From the NCBI RefSeq assembly GCF_004331385.1, contig NZ_SJON01000013.1, forward strand, positions 1 to 64,000: 64,000 bases of DNA. The letters are read 5' to 3'. Under the pieces are notes generated by a model. It ran no database searches. It saw only the letters and a program-made list of their open reading frames with translations, and was not told the origin of the DNA. Within the stretch, counting starts at the first letter, position 1; the number at the start of each line of letters is the position of its first letter. A program made the position numbers and the translations under genes. The DNA comes from Enterobacter quasihormaechei. Lineage in GTDB: Bacteria; Pseudomonadota; Gammaproteobacteria; Enterobacterales; Enterobacteriaceae. Below are positions 1-9,609 of this stretch, piece after piece.

Positions 1-30
1 AAGGCCATCCTTGCGGATGGCCTTTTTGCG
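1..30 (+). terminator. rRNA operon T2-type terminator
   Basis: The window opens with a perfect hairpin (AAGGCCATC, short loop, GATGGCCTT) followed by a T-run. It closely matches the T2 terminator at the end of E. coli rrn operons. In K-12 rrnA ends just before mobB, so the 5S gene of an rRNA operon probably lies immediately to the left of the window. The rRNA itself is not visible. Confidence 0.85.
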
Positions 31-48
31 TTTATACATCGAAAAAAT

Positions 49-80
49 GTAGGCCAGGTAAGGCGAAGCCGTCACCTGGC
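49..80. repeat. REP-like palindrome
   Basis: Imperfect palindrome of the GTAGGCC(G/A)GGTAAGGC...GCC(A)CC(C/T)GGC type. It sits just beyond the 3' end of mobB and is the first of about ten related copies in this window. Extragenic palindromes of this kind often stabilise mRNA 3' ends. Confidence 0.7.
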
Positions 81-85
81 AGATC

Positions 86-589
86 TCAGACTGCACACCA
101 CTCCACAATAAACTCTGCAATCACATCCACGTTATTCAAATCCAGAACCGGTACGTCCAGCGACAACGCAACGTCACTGGCTACGGCAATAACATGCTCA
201 TCCAGCGTTAACTCATTTACGTTATGCCCCGCATCGCTTCTGAACAGCAAGATCTTCGCAACAGCCTCATGCTTGAACCCCTCAACCAGCACCAGATCCA
301 GCGTGGAGTGATCCATCCGGCTGACAAGATAAGCGAGATCCAGCGGTGCTTCATCCGGTGTTTCTGTCATTAACGCCCATCGCTGGTTACTCGCCACCAT
401 CGTTTGCGCAGCGCCAGCCTTACGCAGCTCATAGCTATCTTTCCCCGGCTTATCGACGTCCATGTTATGGTGCGTGTGCTTAATCAGTCCGGGACGAATG
501 CCTTTAGCGCAAAGTGCAGGTATCAGTTTTTTTAGCAGCGTAGTTTTCCCCGTGCCGCTCCAGGCAGAGATCGCTAAAACGGGTATCAT
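86..589 (-). CDS. mobB: MobB, molybdopterin-guanine dinucleotide biosynthesis adapter
   Basis: 167-residue cytoplasmic GTP-binding protein that assists MobA in attaching GMP to molybdopterin to make MGD. A P-loop (AWSGTGKT, residues 9-16) lies at the N-terminus. It is the second gene of a mobA-mobB pair; its start overlaps the mobA stop by 4 nt, which suggests translational coupling. MGD is the cofactor of the formate dehydrogenase-O encoded later in this window. Length and order match E. coli. Confidence 0.95.
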   Translation of the reverse strand: MIPVLAISAWSGTGKTTLLKKLIPALCAKGIRPGLIKHTHHNMDVDKPGKDSYELRKAGAAQTMVASNQRWALMTETPDEAPLDLAYLVSRMDHSTLDLVLVEGFKHEAVAKILLFRSDAGHNVNELTLDEHVIAVASDVALSLDVPVLDLNNVDVIAEFIVEWCAV

Positions 590-1170
590 TTCTTCTCCTG
601 CATCATCTGCAAATCTTCCGTCGTGTTTACATTCACAAACGCCGATTTCATGTCGCTAAAATCAACGGCGTGCCCCCCTGACTGGCGCATAAATACCATT
701 ACGCGTCGCTCTCCTGAAGCCAGATAAGTGTCCAGCGCGGGGATTAACGCGCGGTGAATCAATGCGATCGTTGGATGGTCGCGTTCACCGTCGTGCACCC
801 AGACGACGGGAGCACCATCGCGCCGCTGCACCAGACGTTCAGCCAGACAGGACGGGATGAAGGGCGTATCACATGAACAAAAGAGAAACCACTCTCCGTG
901 TGACTGCTGCATAACGGAAAGCATTCCCGCCAGCGGGCCGGGGTAGTTCACCAGGTTATCCTGATAAACCGGATATCCACTGCGCTGATAAATATCGATA
1001 TGCCGGTTAGCGCTGATCGCCATCGACGACACCTGATTTGCCAGCGTATCAGCAACATGCTGCCATAAGGGGGTATTGTTCAGGAGCTGAAGACCCTTAT
1101 CTTTTCCGCCCATTCGCGTTGCCCGGCCCCCGGCCAGAACGACCCCGATGATTTGCTGGCATTGATTCAC
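586..1170 (-). CDS. mobA: MobA, molybdenum cofactor guanylyltransferase
   Basis: 194-residue nucleotidyltransferase that transfers GMP from GTP to Mo-molybdopterin, giving bis-MGD cofactor for periplasmic and membrane molybdoenzymes. The signature loop [15 protein letters not shown] lies at residues 12-26 and binds the GTP phosphates. It is the first gene of the leftward mobA-mobB operon, divergent from yihD. Length equals the E. coli protein. Confidence 0.96.
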   Translation of the reverse strand: MNQCQQIIGVVLAGGRATRMGGKDKGLQLLNNTPLWQHVADTLANQVSSMAISANRHIDIYQRSGYPVYQDNLVNYPGPLAGMLSVMQQSHGEWFLFCSCDTPFIPSCLAERLVQRRDGAPVVWVHDGERDHPTIALIHRALIPALDTYLASGERRVMVFMRQSGGHAVDFSDMKSAFVNVNTTEDLQMMQEKK

Positions 1171-1238
1171 GAATATCGCCTCTTTTATTGTGGGATTGAC
1201 CCTGCTAACGTGTCTCTCTAAATGAAAGGAGCACTACC

Positions 1239-1508
1239 ATGAAATGTAAACGTCTTAATGAAGTCATTGAGCTTCTCCAGCCGGCCTGGCAAAAAGAGCC
1301 AGAGCTGAATCTGATGCAATTTTTACAGAAACTGGCGAAAGAGTCAGGTTTTGATGGTGAACTGGCAGACCTTTCTGACGACATCCTGATCTACCACCTC
1401 AAAATGCGTGACTCGGCTAAAGATGCTGTAATCCCTGGCATTCAGAAAGATTATGAAGAGGATTTTAAAACCGCATTACTGCGCGCCCGAGGCGTAATTA
1501 AAGAGTAA
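1239..1508 (+). CDS. yihD: YihD, DUF1040 family protein
   Basis: 89-residue conserved cytoplasmic protein of the DUF1040 family. It is mostly helical in character, with no signal peptide or membrane segment. The ATG is preceded by a strong AAGGAG at good spacing. It is divergent from mobA and upstream of srkA, as in E. coli. No biochemical function can be read from the sequence. Confidence 0.92.
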   Translation: MKCKRLNEVIELLQPAWQKEPELNLMQFLQKLAKESGFDGELADLSDDILIYHLKMRDSAKDAVIPGIQKDYEEDFKTALLRARGVIKE

Positions 1509-1583
1509 AAGCTTGTAAGCGGAGCCACCGAAATCGCCACAAGATGATATCCTGAATCATTCGTATAATTTCCGGACGATCGG

Positions 1584-2570
1584 ATGAACGACCAGGCTTT
1601 TACTTTCCAGACATTACACCCGGATACCATTGTGGATGCGCTGTTCGAGCAGGGTATCCGGGTGGATTCCGGGTTAACCCCTTTAAACAGCTACGAAAAC
1701 CGCGTCTATCAATTCCAGGACGAAGAGCGCCAGCGCTTTGTCGTAAAGTTCTACCGTCCGCAGCGCTGGTCCGCAGAACAAATTCAGGAAGAGCATCAGT
1801 TTGCCCACGATCTGCTGGCTGACGATGTTCCCGTTGCGGCACCGATCAAATTCAATAACCAAACGCTGCTGAGCCATCAGGGCTTTTACTACGCGATATT
1901 TCCGAGCCTGGGCGGAAGACAGTTTGAGGCGGATAATATCGATCAGATGGAATGGGTCGCCCGCTATCTGGGGCGCATTCATCAGACGGGACGCAAAAAA
2001 CCGTTTGTTGCCCGTCCGACGATTGGTGTTCAGGAATACCTTATTGAGCCGCGACAGGTATTCGAAACATCGGCGCTGATCCCGAAGGCGCTTAAGGATA
2101 AATTTCTTACGGCGACCGATAAGCTTATTGATGCGGTAAAAACCTGCTGGCGGGATGATATTACCGCTCTGCGCCTGCACGGTGATTGCCACGCCGGGAA
2201 TATTCTCTGGCGTGATGGCCCCCTGTTTGTCGATCTCGATGACGCACGTATGGGGCCTGCGGTTCAGGATCTGTGGATGCTGCTCAACGGTGATAAAGCC
2301 GAGCAGCGCATGCAGCTTGAGACCATAATTGAAGCTTATGAAGAATTTAGCCCCTTTAATTCAGATGAAATTGCCTTGATAGAGCCTTTACGTGCGATGC
2401 GATTTGTTTATTATCTCGCGTGGTTAATCAGGCGTTGGGAAGACCCGGCTTTTCCCCGAAATTTCCCCTGGCTTACCGGGGAGGATTACTGGCGCAGCCA
2501 GATATCCACATTTACCGAGCAGGTTAAGGTTCTTCAGGAACCCCCTTTGCAATTAACGCCGATGTATTAA
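1584..2570 (+). CDS. srkA: SrkA (YihE), stress response Ser/Thr kinase
   Basis: 328-residue kinase of the aminoglycoside phosphotransferase/choline kinase fold, same length as E. coli SrkA. The catalytic loop HGDCHAGN and the metal-binding VDLDD segment lie near residues 199-217. E. coli SrkA is a cytoplasmic protein kinase that counters stress-induced, MazEF-linked cell death and belongs to the Cpx regulon with dsbA. The gene ends 27 nt before the dsbA start, consistent with partial co-transcription. Confidence 0.95.
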   Translation: MNDQAFTFQTLHPDTIVDALFEQGIRVDSGLTPLNSYENRVYQFQDEERQRFVVKFYRPQRWSAEQIQEEHQFAHDLLADDVPVAAPIKFNNQTLLSHQGFYYAIFPSLGGRQFEADNIDQMEWVARYLGRIHQTGRKKPFVARPTIGVQEYLIEPRQVFETSALIPKALKDKFLTATDKLIDAVKTCWRDDITALRLHGDCHAGNILWRDGPLFVDLDDARMGPAVQDLWMLLNGDKAEQRMQLETIIEAYEEFSPFNSDEIALIEPLRAMRFVYYLAWLIRRWEDPAFPRNFPWLTGEDYWRSQISTFTEQVKVLQEPPLQLTPMY

Positions 2571-2597
2571 TTGGACACACTCAGGAGAGAGTTAATC

Positions 2598-3221
2598 ATG
2601 AAAAAAATTTGGCTGGCGCTGGCTGGTATGATTCTGGCATTTAGCGCAACTGCTGCGCAGTTTACCGACGGCAAGCAGTACATTACGCTGGACAAGCCTG
2701 TTGCTGGCGAGCCTCAGGTGCTGGAGTTCTTCTCCTTCTACTGCCCGCACTGCTACGAGTTTGAGCAGGTGCTTCATGTTTCTGACAACGTGAAGAAAAA
2801 GCTGCCGGAAGGCACCAAAATGACGAAATACCACGTTGAGTTCCTTGGCCCATTGGGTAAAGACCTGACTCAGGCGTGGGCGGTGGCGATCGCGCTCGGT
2901 GTGGAAGATAAGATCACCGCGCCAATGTTTGAAGCGGTACAGAAAACCCAGACCGTACAGACCACGGCAGATATCCGTAAAGTATTCGTGGATGCCGGCG
3001 TGAAAGGTGAAGACTACGATGCAGCCTGGAACAGCTTTGTGGTGAAATCTCTCGTGGCACAGCAGGAAAAAGCTGCCGCTGACTTCCAGTTGCAGGGCGT
3101 GCCGGCGATGTATGTTAACGGCAAATACCAGGTGAATATGCGTGGTATGGACACGACCAGCATGGATATCTTCGTACAACAGTACGCTGATACCGTGAAA
3201 CACCTGGTTGAGAAAAAGTAA
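2598..3221 (+). CDS. dsbA: DsbA, periplasmic thiol:disulfide oxidoreductase
   Basis: 207-residue precursor. Residues 1-19 are a signal peptide ending SATA, and mature numbering puts the redox motif at C30-P-H-C33 in a thioredoxin fold, with a cis-proline in GVPAMYV. It donates disulfides to secreted proteins (here possibly the cysteine-paired fimbrial subunits) and is reoxidised by DsbB. An in-frame ATG-like start exists 27 nt upstream, but the ATG at 2598 has AGGAGAG in front and gives the known E. coli N-terminus. Confidence 0.97.
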   Translation: MKKIWLALAGMILAFSATAAQFTDGKQYITLDKPVAGEPQVLEFFSFYCPHCYEFEQVLHVSDNVKKKLPEGTKMTKYHVEFLGPLGKDLTQAWAVAIALGVEDKITAPMFEAVQKTQTVQTTADIRKVFVDAGVKGEDYDAAWNSFVVKSLVAQQEKAAADFQLQGVPAMYVNGKYQVNMRGMDTTSMDIFVQQYADTVKHLVEKK

Positions 3222-3235
3222 CAAACATAAAGAAA

Positions 3236-3263
3236 AACGCCGGTCATTGACCGGCGTTTTTGT
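3236..3263. terminator. Shared bidirectional terminator, dsbA / yihG
   Basis: ACGCCGGTCATTGACCGGCGT hairpin with A-run on the left and T-run on the right, so it can act on both strands. The yihG stop codon (minus strand, 3246-3244) lies inside the loop, so the last codons of yihG are part of the terminator. K-12 has yihF between dsbA and yihG; it is missing here. Confidence 0.8.
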
Positions 3264-4152
3264 ATGAAGATTTAATCTTCGCTATCTGTTCGTCTTTCTC
3301 TTTCCAGAGTGTATTAAGCCAAAGCTGGAAACGACGTTTGAAGTTCTTATCGTTTACGTAATCACCGTGCAGCGCCGCATCTACGGGCACCATATCAACG
3401 CGGACTACGATACGTGTCAGCCTGCCGCTGAGCATATCGTAAAACGGCGTCCTGTCGTTTTCCGGATAGCAGAGCGTTACGTTCAGCAACTTATCAAACT
3501 GCTCGCCCAGCACGTTGAGCGCCATCGCGATACCCGCGGCCTTTGGCGGCAATAGATTCTGATAGGGAGAGCGCGTCTGCTGTCGCTTCTCTTCGGTAAA
3601 GCGTGACCCTTCGACGAAGTTAACGATGGTGGTGGGATGCGCGCGAAACTTCTCGCAAGAACGGCGTGTGGTTTCCACATCCTTTCCGCGTCGTTCCGGA
3701 TGACGAATTAAATAGCTGCGTGAATAGCGTTTCATAAACGGCATATCCAGCGCCCAGCAGGCCAAACCAATGAAGGGCACCCAGGCCAGCTGCTGCTTCA
3801 GGAAGTATTTGTTCATCGGGATGTGTTTGCGAAACAGCACACACAATACAACAATATCGGCCCAGCTGTGGTGATTGCAGATCAGCAGATACCAGTGCTT
3901 TTTGTTCAGCTTCTCCAGGCCCTGAACATCCCACTTCAGCCAGGGGTTCAGACACAACAGGATCGCCAGCCCTTCACACCAGCAGTACATCATAAAATTA
4001 CAAAAAGCAGACACTGCGCGCCATACCGGAGGGACGGGCAGCAGGAGCTTAATTATTCCGGCAACGATGATTGGCACAGAACAGGCGATGGTAACCAGAA
4101 TAGTTAAAATGACGCTTAGCAATAATGTTATCGCAGCGAGTAGTCTCGACAT
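3244..4152 (-). CDS. yihG: YihG, inner-membrane acyltransferase (PlsC/LPLAT type)
   Basis: 302 residues from the chosen ATG, close to the E. coli protein; the open frame extends 33 codons further upstream but lacks family similarity there. N-terminal hydrophobic segments (about 5-40) anchor it in the inner membrane. The HX4D acyltransferase motif is NHHSWAD (93-99), with a downstream FVEGSRF block typical of 1-acyl-glycerol-3-phosphate acyltransferases. The likely role is acylation of lysophospholipids. It is convergent with dsbA. Confidence 0.9.
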   Translation of the reverse strand: MSRLLAAITLLLSVILTILVTIACSVPIIVAGIIKLLLPVPPVWRAVSAFCNFMMYCWCEGLAILLCLNPWLKWDVQGLEKLNKKHWYLLICNHHSWADIVVLCVLFRKHIPMNKYFLKQQLAWVPFIGLACWALDMPFMKRYSRSYLIRHPERRGKDVETTRRSCEKFRAHPTTIVNFVEGSRFTEEKRQQTRSPYQNLLPPKAAGIAMALNVLGEQFDKLLNVTLCYPENDRTPFYDMLSGRLTRIVVRVDMVPVDAALHGDYVNDKNFKRRFQLWLNTLWKEKDEQIAKIKSSYKNAGQ

Positions 4153-4591
4153 AATGAATATTTTCAGATAGTTAGCTGTAATTGAGCAGCCGGCTATCCG
4201 GTGCTGGGCGCCGATCTTATCAGAAATACGCCCAGACCAGGGCGCTTTCACACGAAGAGGCTGCTGCTTTTCCTGCTATGCAGCAAAATTCTCTATATAG
4301 ACACGGTGCTTAAGGCTTATATCCACATAGACTAAATAACCACCAGTGGGAAGGGCTCTTAACCGATCTCAATTCAACCAATTGTTTTTCTTGAATAAAT
4401 AAGTTTGCCTCATCAGCTTTATTGAACTGTTATTCACCTGTATTAAAAATATGCACAAACTTATCCACAGTTTGATTTTGCGAGCGATCTTCACGATCGC
4501 AAAATCTTTTTCTGTATAAAGCGCTAAAACCTGATGTTTTCATCCTTCTGTGGCATCCTTTACCCATAAATTCATAACAGGCACGGACATT
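4153..4591. promoter_or_regulatory. yihG-polA intergenic region with DnaA box and inverted repeat
   Basis: Divergent control region of 439 bp. It holds a consensus DnaA box TTATCCACA at 4461-4469 and a perfect 9-bp inverted repeat (ATTTTGCGA 4475-4483 with TCGCAAAAT 4497-4505) in which GCGATC (4484-4489) can pair instead with GATCGC (4495-4500). DnaA is known to stimulate E. coli polA expression, so the box is probably functional. No ORF here looks genuine. Confidence 0.6.
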
Positions 4592-7384
4592 ATGGTTCAG
4601 ATCCCAGAAAACCCACTTATACTCGTCGATGGCTCTTCTTACCTGTATCGGGCGTATCATGCGTTTCCTCCTCTGACCAACAGCGCAGGGGAACCTACCG
4701 GCGCAATGTACGGCGTGCTGAATATGCTGCGCAGCCTCATTCTGCAATATCACCCAACCCATGCGGCCGTGGTGTTTGATGCGAAGGGTAAAACCTTCCG
4801 CGATGAATTATTTGAGCATTACAAATCTCACCGTCCTCCCATGCCTGACGATCTGCGTGCACAGATTGAACCGCTGCACGCTATGGTGAAAGCGATGGGG
4901 CTGCCATTACTGGCGGTCTCAGGTGTTGAAGCTGATGACGTAATAGGTACTCTGGCGCGCGAAGCGGAAAAAGCCGGCCGCCCGGTCCTGATCAGCACCG
5001 GTGATAAAGACATGGCGCAGCTGGTAACGCCGGGGATCACGCTGATCAACACCATGACCAATACCATTCTTGGCCCGGAAGAAGTTGTCGCCAAATATGG
5101 CGTGCCGCCAGAACTCATTATTGATTTCCTCGCCCTGATGGGGGATTCCTCAGATAACATTCCTGGCGTGCCGGGCGTGGGCGAAAAAACGGCTCAGGCG
5201 CTGCTGCAAGGGCTGGGTGGGCTGGATACGCTGTACGCAGAGTCCGACAAAATTGCCGGGCTTACCTTCCGTGGCGCAAAAACCATGGCCGGAAAGCTCG
5301 CCGATAACAAAGAGGTGGCTTATCTCTCCTATCAGCTGGCCACCATCAAAACCGACGTAGAGCTGGAGCTTACCTGCGAGCAGCTTGAAGTGCAGGAACC
5401 CGCGGCAGACGAACTGCTTGGCCTGTTCAGAAAATACGAATTTAAACGCTGGACCACGGATGTCGAAGCCGGGAAATGGCTTCAGGCGAAAGGGGCAAAA
5501 CCTGCGGCGAAGCCGAAAGAGACCCTCGTCGTTGATGCTGAAGAGCAGGAAGAAGAAGAGGCGGCAGCGCTCTCCTTCGACAACTATGAAACCCTCCTTG
5601 AGGAATCACAGCTCGTCGCCTGGATTGAAAAGCTGAAAAAAGCACCCGTGTTTGCTTTCGATACCGAAACGGACAGCCTCGATAATATTTCTGCCAATAT
5701 GGTGGGCCTGTCATTCGCAACGGAGCCGGGTATTGCAGCCTATGTTCCGGTAGCGCATGACTATCTGGATGCGCCAGAGCAAATCTCCCGCGAGCGCGCC
5801 TTAGAACTGCTGAAGCCGATTCTGGAAGACGAGAAAGCGCTGAAGGTGGGGCAAAACCTGAAGTACGACCGCGGTATTCTGCAAAACTACGGCATTGAGC
5901 TGCGTGGTATCGCTTTTGACACCATGCTGGAATCTTACATCCTGGACAGCGTGGCGGGCCGCCACGATATGGACTCCTTATCTGACCGTTGGCTGAAGCA
6001 CAAAACCATCACTTTTGAAGAAATTGCCGGTAAGGGTAAAAATCAGCTGACCTTTAACCAGATTGCGCTGGAAGAAGCTGGCCGCTACGCCGCGGAAGAC
6101 GCTGACGTCACGCTACAGCTGCACCTTAAAATGTGGCCAAAATTGCAGAAGCACGAAGGGCCGCTGAATGTGTTCCAGAACATTGAGATGCCGCTGGTGC
6201 CGGTGCTGTCCCGCATTGAGCGTAACGGCGTTAAAATCGACCCAACCGTGCTACATAACCACTCTGGCGAGCTGGCGAAGCGACTGACCGAGCTGGAACA
6301 GAAAGCGCATGAGCTGGCGGGCGAGGCGTTCAACCTGTCGTCCCCGAAACAGCTGCAAACCATCCTGTTTGAAAAACAGGGTATTAAGCCGCTGAAGAAA
6401 ACCCCGGGTGGCGCTCCTTCAACCTCTGAAGAGGTGCTGGAAGAGCTGGCGCTGGACTATCCGCTGCCAAAAGTTATTCTGCAATACCGTGGTCTGGCGA
6501 AGCTGAAATCGACCTATACCGACAAACTGCCGCTGATGATCAACCCGAAAACGGGCCGCGTACACACCTCTTATCATCAGGCCGTGGCGGCGACCGGGCG
6601 CCTTTCATCAACCGATCCTAACCTCCAGAACATTCCGGTGCGTAATGAAGAGGGCCGCCGTATTCGCCAGGCTTTCATTGCGCCAGAGGATTATCTGATT
6701 GTTTCCGCAGACTACTCGCAAATCGAACTGCGCATTATGGCGCACCTGTCGCGTGACAAAGGCCTGCTGACGGCGTTTGCCGAAGGGAAAGACATCCACC
6801 GGGCAACCGCTGCCGAAGTGTTTGGGCTGCCGCTGGAGAGCGTGACGAACGAACAGCGTCGTAGCGCAAAAGCGATCAACTTCGGTCTGATTTACGGCAT
6901 GAGTGCCTTTGGCCTGTCACGTCAGCTCAACATTCCGCGTAAAGAGTCGCAGAAGTATATGGATCTCTACTTCGAGCGGTATCCGGGCGTGCTGGAATAT
7001 ATGGAGCGCACCCGCGCGCAGGCGAAAGAGAAAGGCTACGTTGAAACGCTGGACGGTCGTCGTCTCTACCTTCCGGACATCAAATCCAGCAACGCCGCGC
7101 GCCGCGCGGGTGCTGAACGTGCTGCGATCAACGCCCCGATGCAGGGCACGGCCGCAGACATCATTAAACGTGCGATGATCGCCGTTGATGCCTGGCTGGA
7201 AAAAGAGAAACCGCGCGTAAAAATGATCATGCAGGTACATGATGAACTGGTATTTGAAGTTCATAAAGACGACCTGGATACGGTCTCACAGAAAATCCAT
7301 GAACTGATGGAAAACAGCATGAAGCTGGATGTTCCGTTGCTGGTGGAAGTAGGCAGCGGCGAAAACTGGGATCAGGCTCACTAA
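4592..7384 (+). CDS. polA: DNA polymerase I
   Basis: 930-residue polymerase (E. coli 928). Domain order: 5'-nuclease (about 1-325), 3'-5' exonuclease (about 326-520; DTE at 357-359) and family A polymerase with DYSQIELR (catalytic Asp near 707) and HDE (883-885). It removes RNA primers from Okazaki fragments and fills repair gaps. A further 14 codons are open upstream, but ATG 4592 matches the family. An acidic stretch [10 protein letters not shown] in the linker between the 5'-nuclease and exonuclease domains carries two extra residues compared with E. coli. Confidence 0.98.
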   Translation: MVQIPENPLILVDGSSYLYRAYHAFPPLTNSAGEPTGAMYGVLNMLRSLILQYHPTHAAVVFDAKGKTFRDELFEHYKSHRPPMPDDLRAQIEPLHAMVKAMGLPLLAVSGVEADDVIGTLAREAEKAGRPVLISTGDKDMAQLVTPGITLINTMTNTILGPEEVVAKYGVPPELIIDFLALMGDSSDNIPGVPGVGEKTAQALLQGLGGLDTLYAESDKIAGLTFRGAKTMAGKLADNKEVAYLSYQLATIKTDVELELTCEQLEVQEPAADELLGLFRKYEFKRWTTDVEAGKWLQAKGAKPAAKPKETLVVDAEEQEEEEAAALSFDNYETLLEESQLVAWIEKLKKAPVFAFDTETDSLDNISANMVGLSFATEPGIAAYVPVAHDYLDAPEQISRERALELLKPILEDEKALKVGQNLKYDRGILQNYGIELRGIAFDTMLESYILDSVAGRHDMDSLSDRWLKHKTITFEEIAGKGKNQLTFNQIALEEAGRYAAEDADVTLQLHLKMWPKLQKHEGPLNVFQNIEMPLVPVLSRIERNGVKIDPTVLHNHSGELAKRLTELEQKAHELAGEAFNLSSPKQLQTILFEKQGIKPLKKTPGGAPSTSEEVLEELALDYPLPKVILQYRGLAKLKSTYTDKLPLMINPKTGRVHTSYHQAVAATGRLSSTDPNLQNIPVRNEEGRRIRQAFIAPEDYLIVSADYSQIELRIMAHLSRDKGLLTAFAEGKDIHRATAAEVFGLPLESVTNEQRRSAKAINFGLIYGMSAFGLSRQLNIPRKESQKYMDLYFERYPGVLEYMERTRAQAKEKGYVETLDGRRLYLPDIKSSNAARRAGAERAAINAPMQGTAADIIKRAMIAVDAWLEKEKPRVKMIMQVHDELVFEVHKDDLDTVSQKIHELMENSMKLDVPLLVEVGSGENWDQAH

Positions 7385-7398
7385 AGGTTCACGGAACA

Positions 7399-7440
7399 AC
7401 GCGCGTTTTATGTAAGTAAGCAACATAAGAACGCGCATTT
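7399..7440 (+). terminator. Probable polA terminator hairpin
   Basis: A near-perfect inverted repeat (GCGCGTTTTATG ... CATAAGAACGCGC) begins 17 nt after the polA stop and is followed by ATTTT. The T-run is short, so this may only partially terminate or may serve as a 3' stabiliser before spf. Confidence 0.5.
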
Positions 7441-7525
7441 TGTGACGATCATTAGAATTCCCTATGTAAAGAATGAAAAAAAACTACAAAAAGTGCTTTT
7501 TCCAGCGATAAAAAAAGAGTAGAGT
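7441..7525 (+). promoter_or_regulatory. spf promoter with CRP half-site
   Basis: TGTGA at 7441-7445, in the position of the E. coli spf CRP site (second half degenerate), and a -10-like TAGAGT at 7520-7525, 7 nt before the Spot 42 5' end. In E. coli cAMP-CRP represses spf, so Spot 42 accumulates on glucose. Confidence 0.55.
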
Positions 7526-7532
7526 TAGCGAT

Positions 7533-7643
7533 GTAGGGTACAGAGGTAAGATGTTCTATCTTTCAGACCTTTTACTTCACGTAATCGGATTTGGCTGAAT
7601 ATTTTAGCCGCCCCAGTCAGTAATGACTGGGGCGTTTTTTATT
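7533..7643 (+). ncRNA. spf: Spot 42 small RNA
   Basis: About 110 nt, nearly identical to E. coli Spot 42 from its 5' GUAGGGUACAGAGG segment to the terminal GCCCCAGUCA...UGACUGGGGC stem with U-tract. The position between polA and engB is conserved. Spot 42 is an Hfq-dependent RNA that represses secondary sugar and central metabolism genes (e.g. galK) through unpaired regions when cAMP is low. It may be relevant to the raffinose and rhamnose genes in this window, but that is inference. Confidence 0.96.
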
Positions 7644-7663
7644 GCGGCAAGGAAAGTTTCGGG

Positions 7664-7687
7664 CGAAAAAAACGCGGTCATCGCCGC
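7664..7687 (-). terminator. engB terminator
   Basis: On the minus strand CGCGG-CGATGA-CCGCG is followed by seven T residues, just past the engB stop codon. It lies back to back with the Spot 42 terminator. Confidence 0.75.
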
Positions 7688-7695
7688 GCCTGTTG

Positions 7696-8325
7696 TTACT
7701 CTGCTTCCGCTTCTGTCGCCGGTTCCAGGTCGTTAAACCAGCTGTCGAGCTTCTGCCGCAGTTTGTCCACGCCCTGCTTTTTCAGCGAGGAGAACGGTTC
7801 AACCTGCACATCACCGTTGAATGCCAGCACCGCCTCACGAACCTTGTTCACCTGCGCCTTGCGCGCGCCGCTCGCCAGCTTATCCGCTTTTGTCAGCAGC
7901 ACCAGCACCGCAATATCGCTTGCCACCGCCCAGTCAATCATCTGCTGGTCGAGATCTTTTAGCGGGTGTCGAATATCCATCAACACCACCAGACCTTTCA
8001 GACACATGCGTTTTTCCAGGTATTCACCCAGCGCACGCTGCCATTTGATCTTCATCTCTTCCGGTACCTGCGCGTAACCGTAGCCCGGTAAGTCGACCAG
8101 GCGTTTGCCTTCAGCCACTTCAAACAGGTTAATCAGCTGAGTACGGCCAGGTGTTTTTGAGGTACGCGCCAGGTTTTTCTGATTGGTCAGCGTATTCAGG
8201 GCGCTGGATTTTCCCGCATTGGAGCGGCCAGCAAATGCCACTTCAATCCCTGTGTCTGAGGGCAGGTGGCGAATATCGGGCGCACTGGTGACAAAATGCG
8301 TCTGTTGGTAGTTCCAGGTAGTCAC
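7696..8325 (-). CDS. engB: EngB (YihA/YsxC), ribosome biogenesis GTPase
   Basis: 209-residue TRAFAC-class GTPase needed for 50S subunit assembly. G1 is GRSNAGKSS (33-41), G3 DLPGYGY, G4 TKAD. The frame is open 18 codons upstream, but a GTG at 8325 preceded by GGAGA at 7-nt spacing gives the family N-terminus [11 protein letters not shown]. Position next to spf is as in E. coli, where it is essential. Convergent with Spot 42. Confidence 0.94.
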   Translation of the reverse strand: MTTWNYQQTHFVTSAPDIRHLPSDTGIEVAFAGRSNAGKSSALNTLTNQKNLARTSKTPGRTQLINLFEVAEGKRLVDLPGYGYAQVPEEMKIKWQRALGEYLEKRMCLKGLVVLMDIRHPLKDLDQQMIDWAVASDIAVLVLLTKADKLASGARKAQVNKVREAVLAFNGDVQVEPFSSLKKQGVDKLRQKLDSWFNDLEPATEAEAE

Positions 8326-8559
8326 GTGGTCGTCTCCAAAAATCGTAATCTGCGGGGGATTATACCTGAATGCAGGCAAAAGGCTTTTCCCATCGTCATT
8401 GAGCTGTAAGTAAAGACCCTGCGGCGTGTGAGAGATCTGCCTTTATGCGTATGAGAAATTTAAGAGAAATCGCAGGCGCTAAAAGAATCAAAACATTAAT
8501 ATTCAAAGAGTTAATAATGAGTAATTATCTGAAAATCCGGTTTAGTACCTTTTCGTTGC

Positions 8560-8587
8560 TTGTTAGTTTAAGAGAACAAGGTAAAGT
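8560..8587 (+). promoter_or_regulatory. csrC promoter
   Basis: TTGTTA (8560-8565), 16-nt spacer and TAAAGT (8582-8587) lie just before the expected CsrC 5' end. The upstream 8326-8559 region is AT-rich and contains no convincing gene. In E. coli csrC transcription depends on the BarA-UvrY system. Confidence 0.5.
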
Positions 8588-8591
8588 GTGC

Positions 8592-8837
8592 ATCAAGGCG
8601 AGGATGCCAGCAGGATAACGACTTAAGGATAAGGGTCAGGAGCGCCAGGAGGCGAAGACTCAGGATTGTCAGGACGACCGGCGCCTGGAGGCGTTTTTAA
8701 CAGGAAACGGAACCGTATCACGGACGGTAGTAGCCAAGGGATAAACAGGGTTTGTTGTAGGCAAACACGGAATGTCTGACCCGTTAAGGGTTGTGAGTCA
8801 GGAAAAAAGGCGACAGATTGCTCTGTCGCCTTTTTTC
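8592..8837 (+). ncRNA. csrC: CsrC regulatory RNA
   Basis: About 246 nt between engB and yihI, the same locus as E. coli csrC, with clear similarity over the 5' (GGGTCAGGAGCGCCAGGAGG) and 3' portions. It carries about 14 GGA motifs, many as AGGA in predicted loops, which is the signature of a CsrA-sequestering RNA, and ends in a perfect GGCGACAGA...TCTGTCGCC terminator with a T-run. By titrating CsrA it relieves repression of glycogen and biofilm functions. The 5' end is inferred from the E. coli alignment. Confidence 0.93.
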
Positions 8838-8905
8838 TTTGCTTGCTTTCTGCTAGATTTCGCCGCAATTCTATACTGAAGAAAACGACTTAAAGATAAA
8901 ACATC

Positions 8906-9421
8906 ATGAAAAAACCGACCTCCGCTGCGGGTGCGAAACGCCCTGCAAAAGCACGCCGCAAAACGCGCGAAGAACTGAATCAGGAAGCGCGCGATCGCAA
9001 ACGCGATAAAAAACACCGTGGCCATGCTTCGGGTAGCCGTGCTAACGGTGGCGGTGCCGCAGGCGCTTCTGCAAAAGGCAAACAGCAGAAAGATCCTCGT
9101 ATCGGCAGTAAAACTCCCATTCCACTGGGCGTGACAGACACGCCGGTCACTAAGCAGCACAAACCAAAGAGCGAGAAACCTATGCTTTCACCGCAGGCTG
9201 AGCTGGATATGCTGGAGAACGATGAGCGCCTGGACGCGCTGCTGGAACGTCTTGAAGAGGGTGAAACCCTGACCGCCGAAGAGCAGTCCTGGGTGGACGC
9301 CAAACTGGACCGCATTGATGAACTGATGCAAAAGCTGGGTCTGTCCTACGATGATGAAGAAGACGAAGAGGAAGACGAAAAGCAGGAAGATATGATGCGT
9401 CTGCTGAAAGGTGGAAACTAA
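8906..9421 (+). CDS. yihI: YihI, Der GTPase-activating protein
   Basis: 171 residues (E. coli 169). The first about 90 residues are strongly basic and probably disordered; a helical core ([23 protein letters not shown]...) follows and the C-terminus is acidic (EDEEEDEK). YihI stimulates GTP hydrolysis by the ribosome-assembly GTPase Der and delays 50S maturation. It is directly downstream of csrC and upstream of hemN, as in E. coli. Confidence 0.93.
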   Translation: MKKPTSAAGAKRPAKARRKTREELNQEARDRKRDKKHRGHASGSRANGGGAAGASAKGKQQKDPRIGSKTPIPLGVTDTPVTKQHKPKSEKPMLSPQAELDMLENDERLDALLERLEEGETLTAEEQSWVDAKLDRIDELMQKLGLSYDDEEDEEEDEKQEDMMRLLKGGN

Positions 9422-9424
9422 CAT

Positions 9425-9607
9425 TTGCACCCGGCAGGTACACTCGTCCTGCTTATAACCCTTCCGGTTATATGTTATCTGGTGTGGTTATTCGTTAAAC
9501 TACGGCGGTTGTCGCGGCGACAGAAGTGGCTGCGCACCCGAATGATGGCCCGCAACGGGACCAGAACGGGCCGCCGTATACGAACGCGACACCAACGGAA
9601 GGAGTGA
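9425..9607 (+). CDS. Small membrane ORF between yihI and hemN
   Basis: 60-codon frame starting TTG, with GGTGG at 9411-9415 as a possible ribosome binding site. Residues 7-25 (LVLLITLPVICYLVWLFVK) form one hydrophobic helix, followed by a very basic tail. The stop TGA (9605-9607) lies 2 nt before the hemN ATG and within its AAGGAGTGAGC leader, an arrangement typical of translational coupling. It may be a small protein, or the remnant of a longer membrane-anchored gene (DUF2489-like proteins occur at this locus in some relatives; from memory, unverified). The function is unknown. Confidence 0.4.
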   Translation: MHPAGTLVLLITLPVICYLVWLFVKLRRLSRRQKWLRTRMMARNGTRTGRRIRTRHQRKE

Positions 9608-9609
9608 GC

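Noticed and set aside
8623-9160. Minus-strand ORFs across csrC and the yihI start
   Set aside because: The DNA is accounted for by CsrC RNA and its terminator; the peptides resemble no family.
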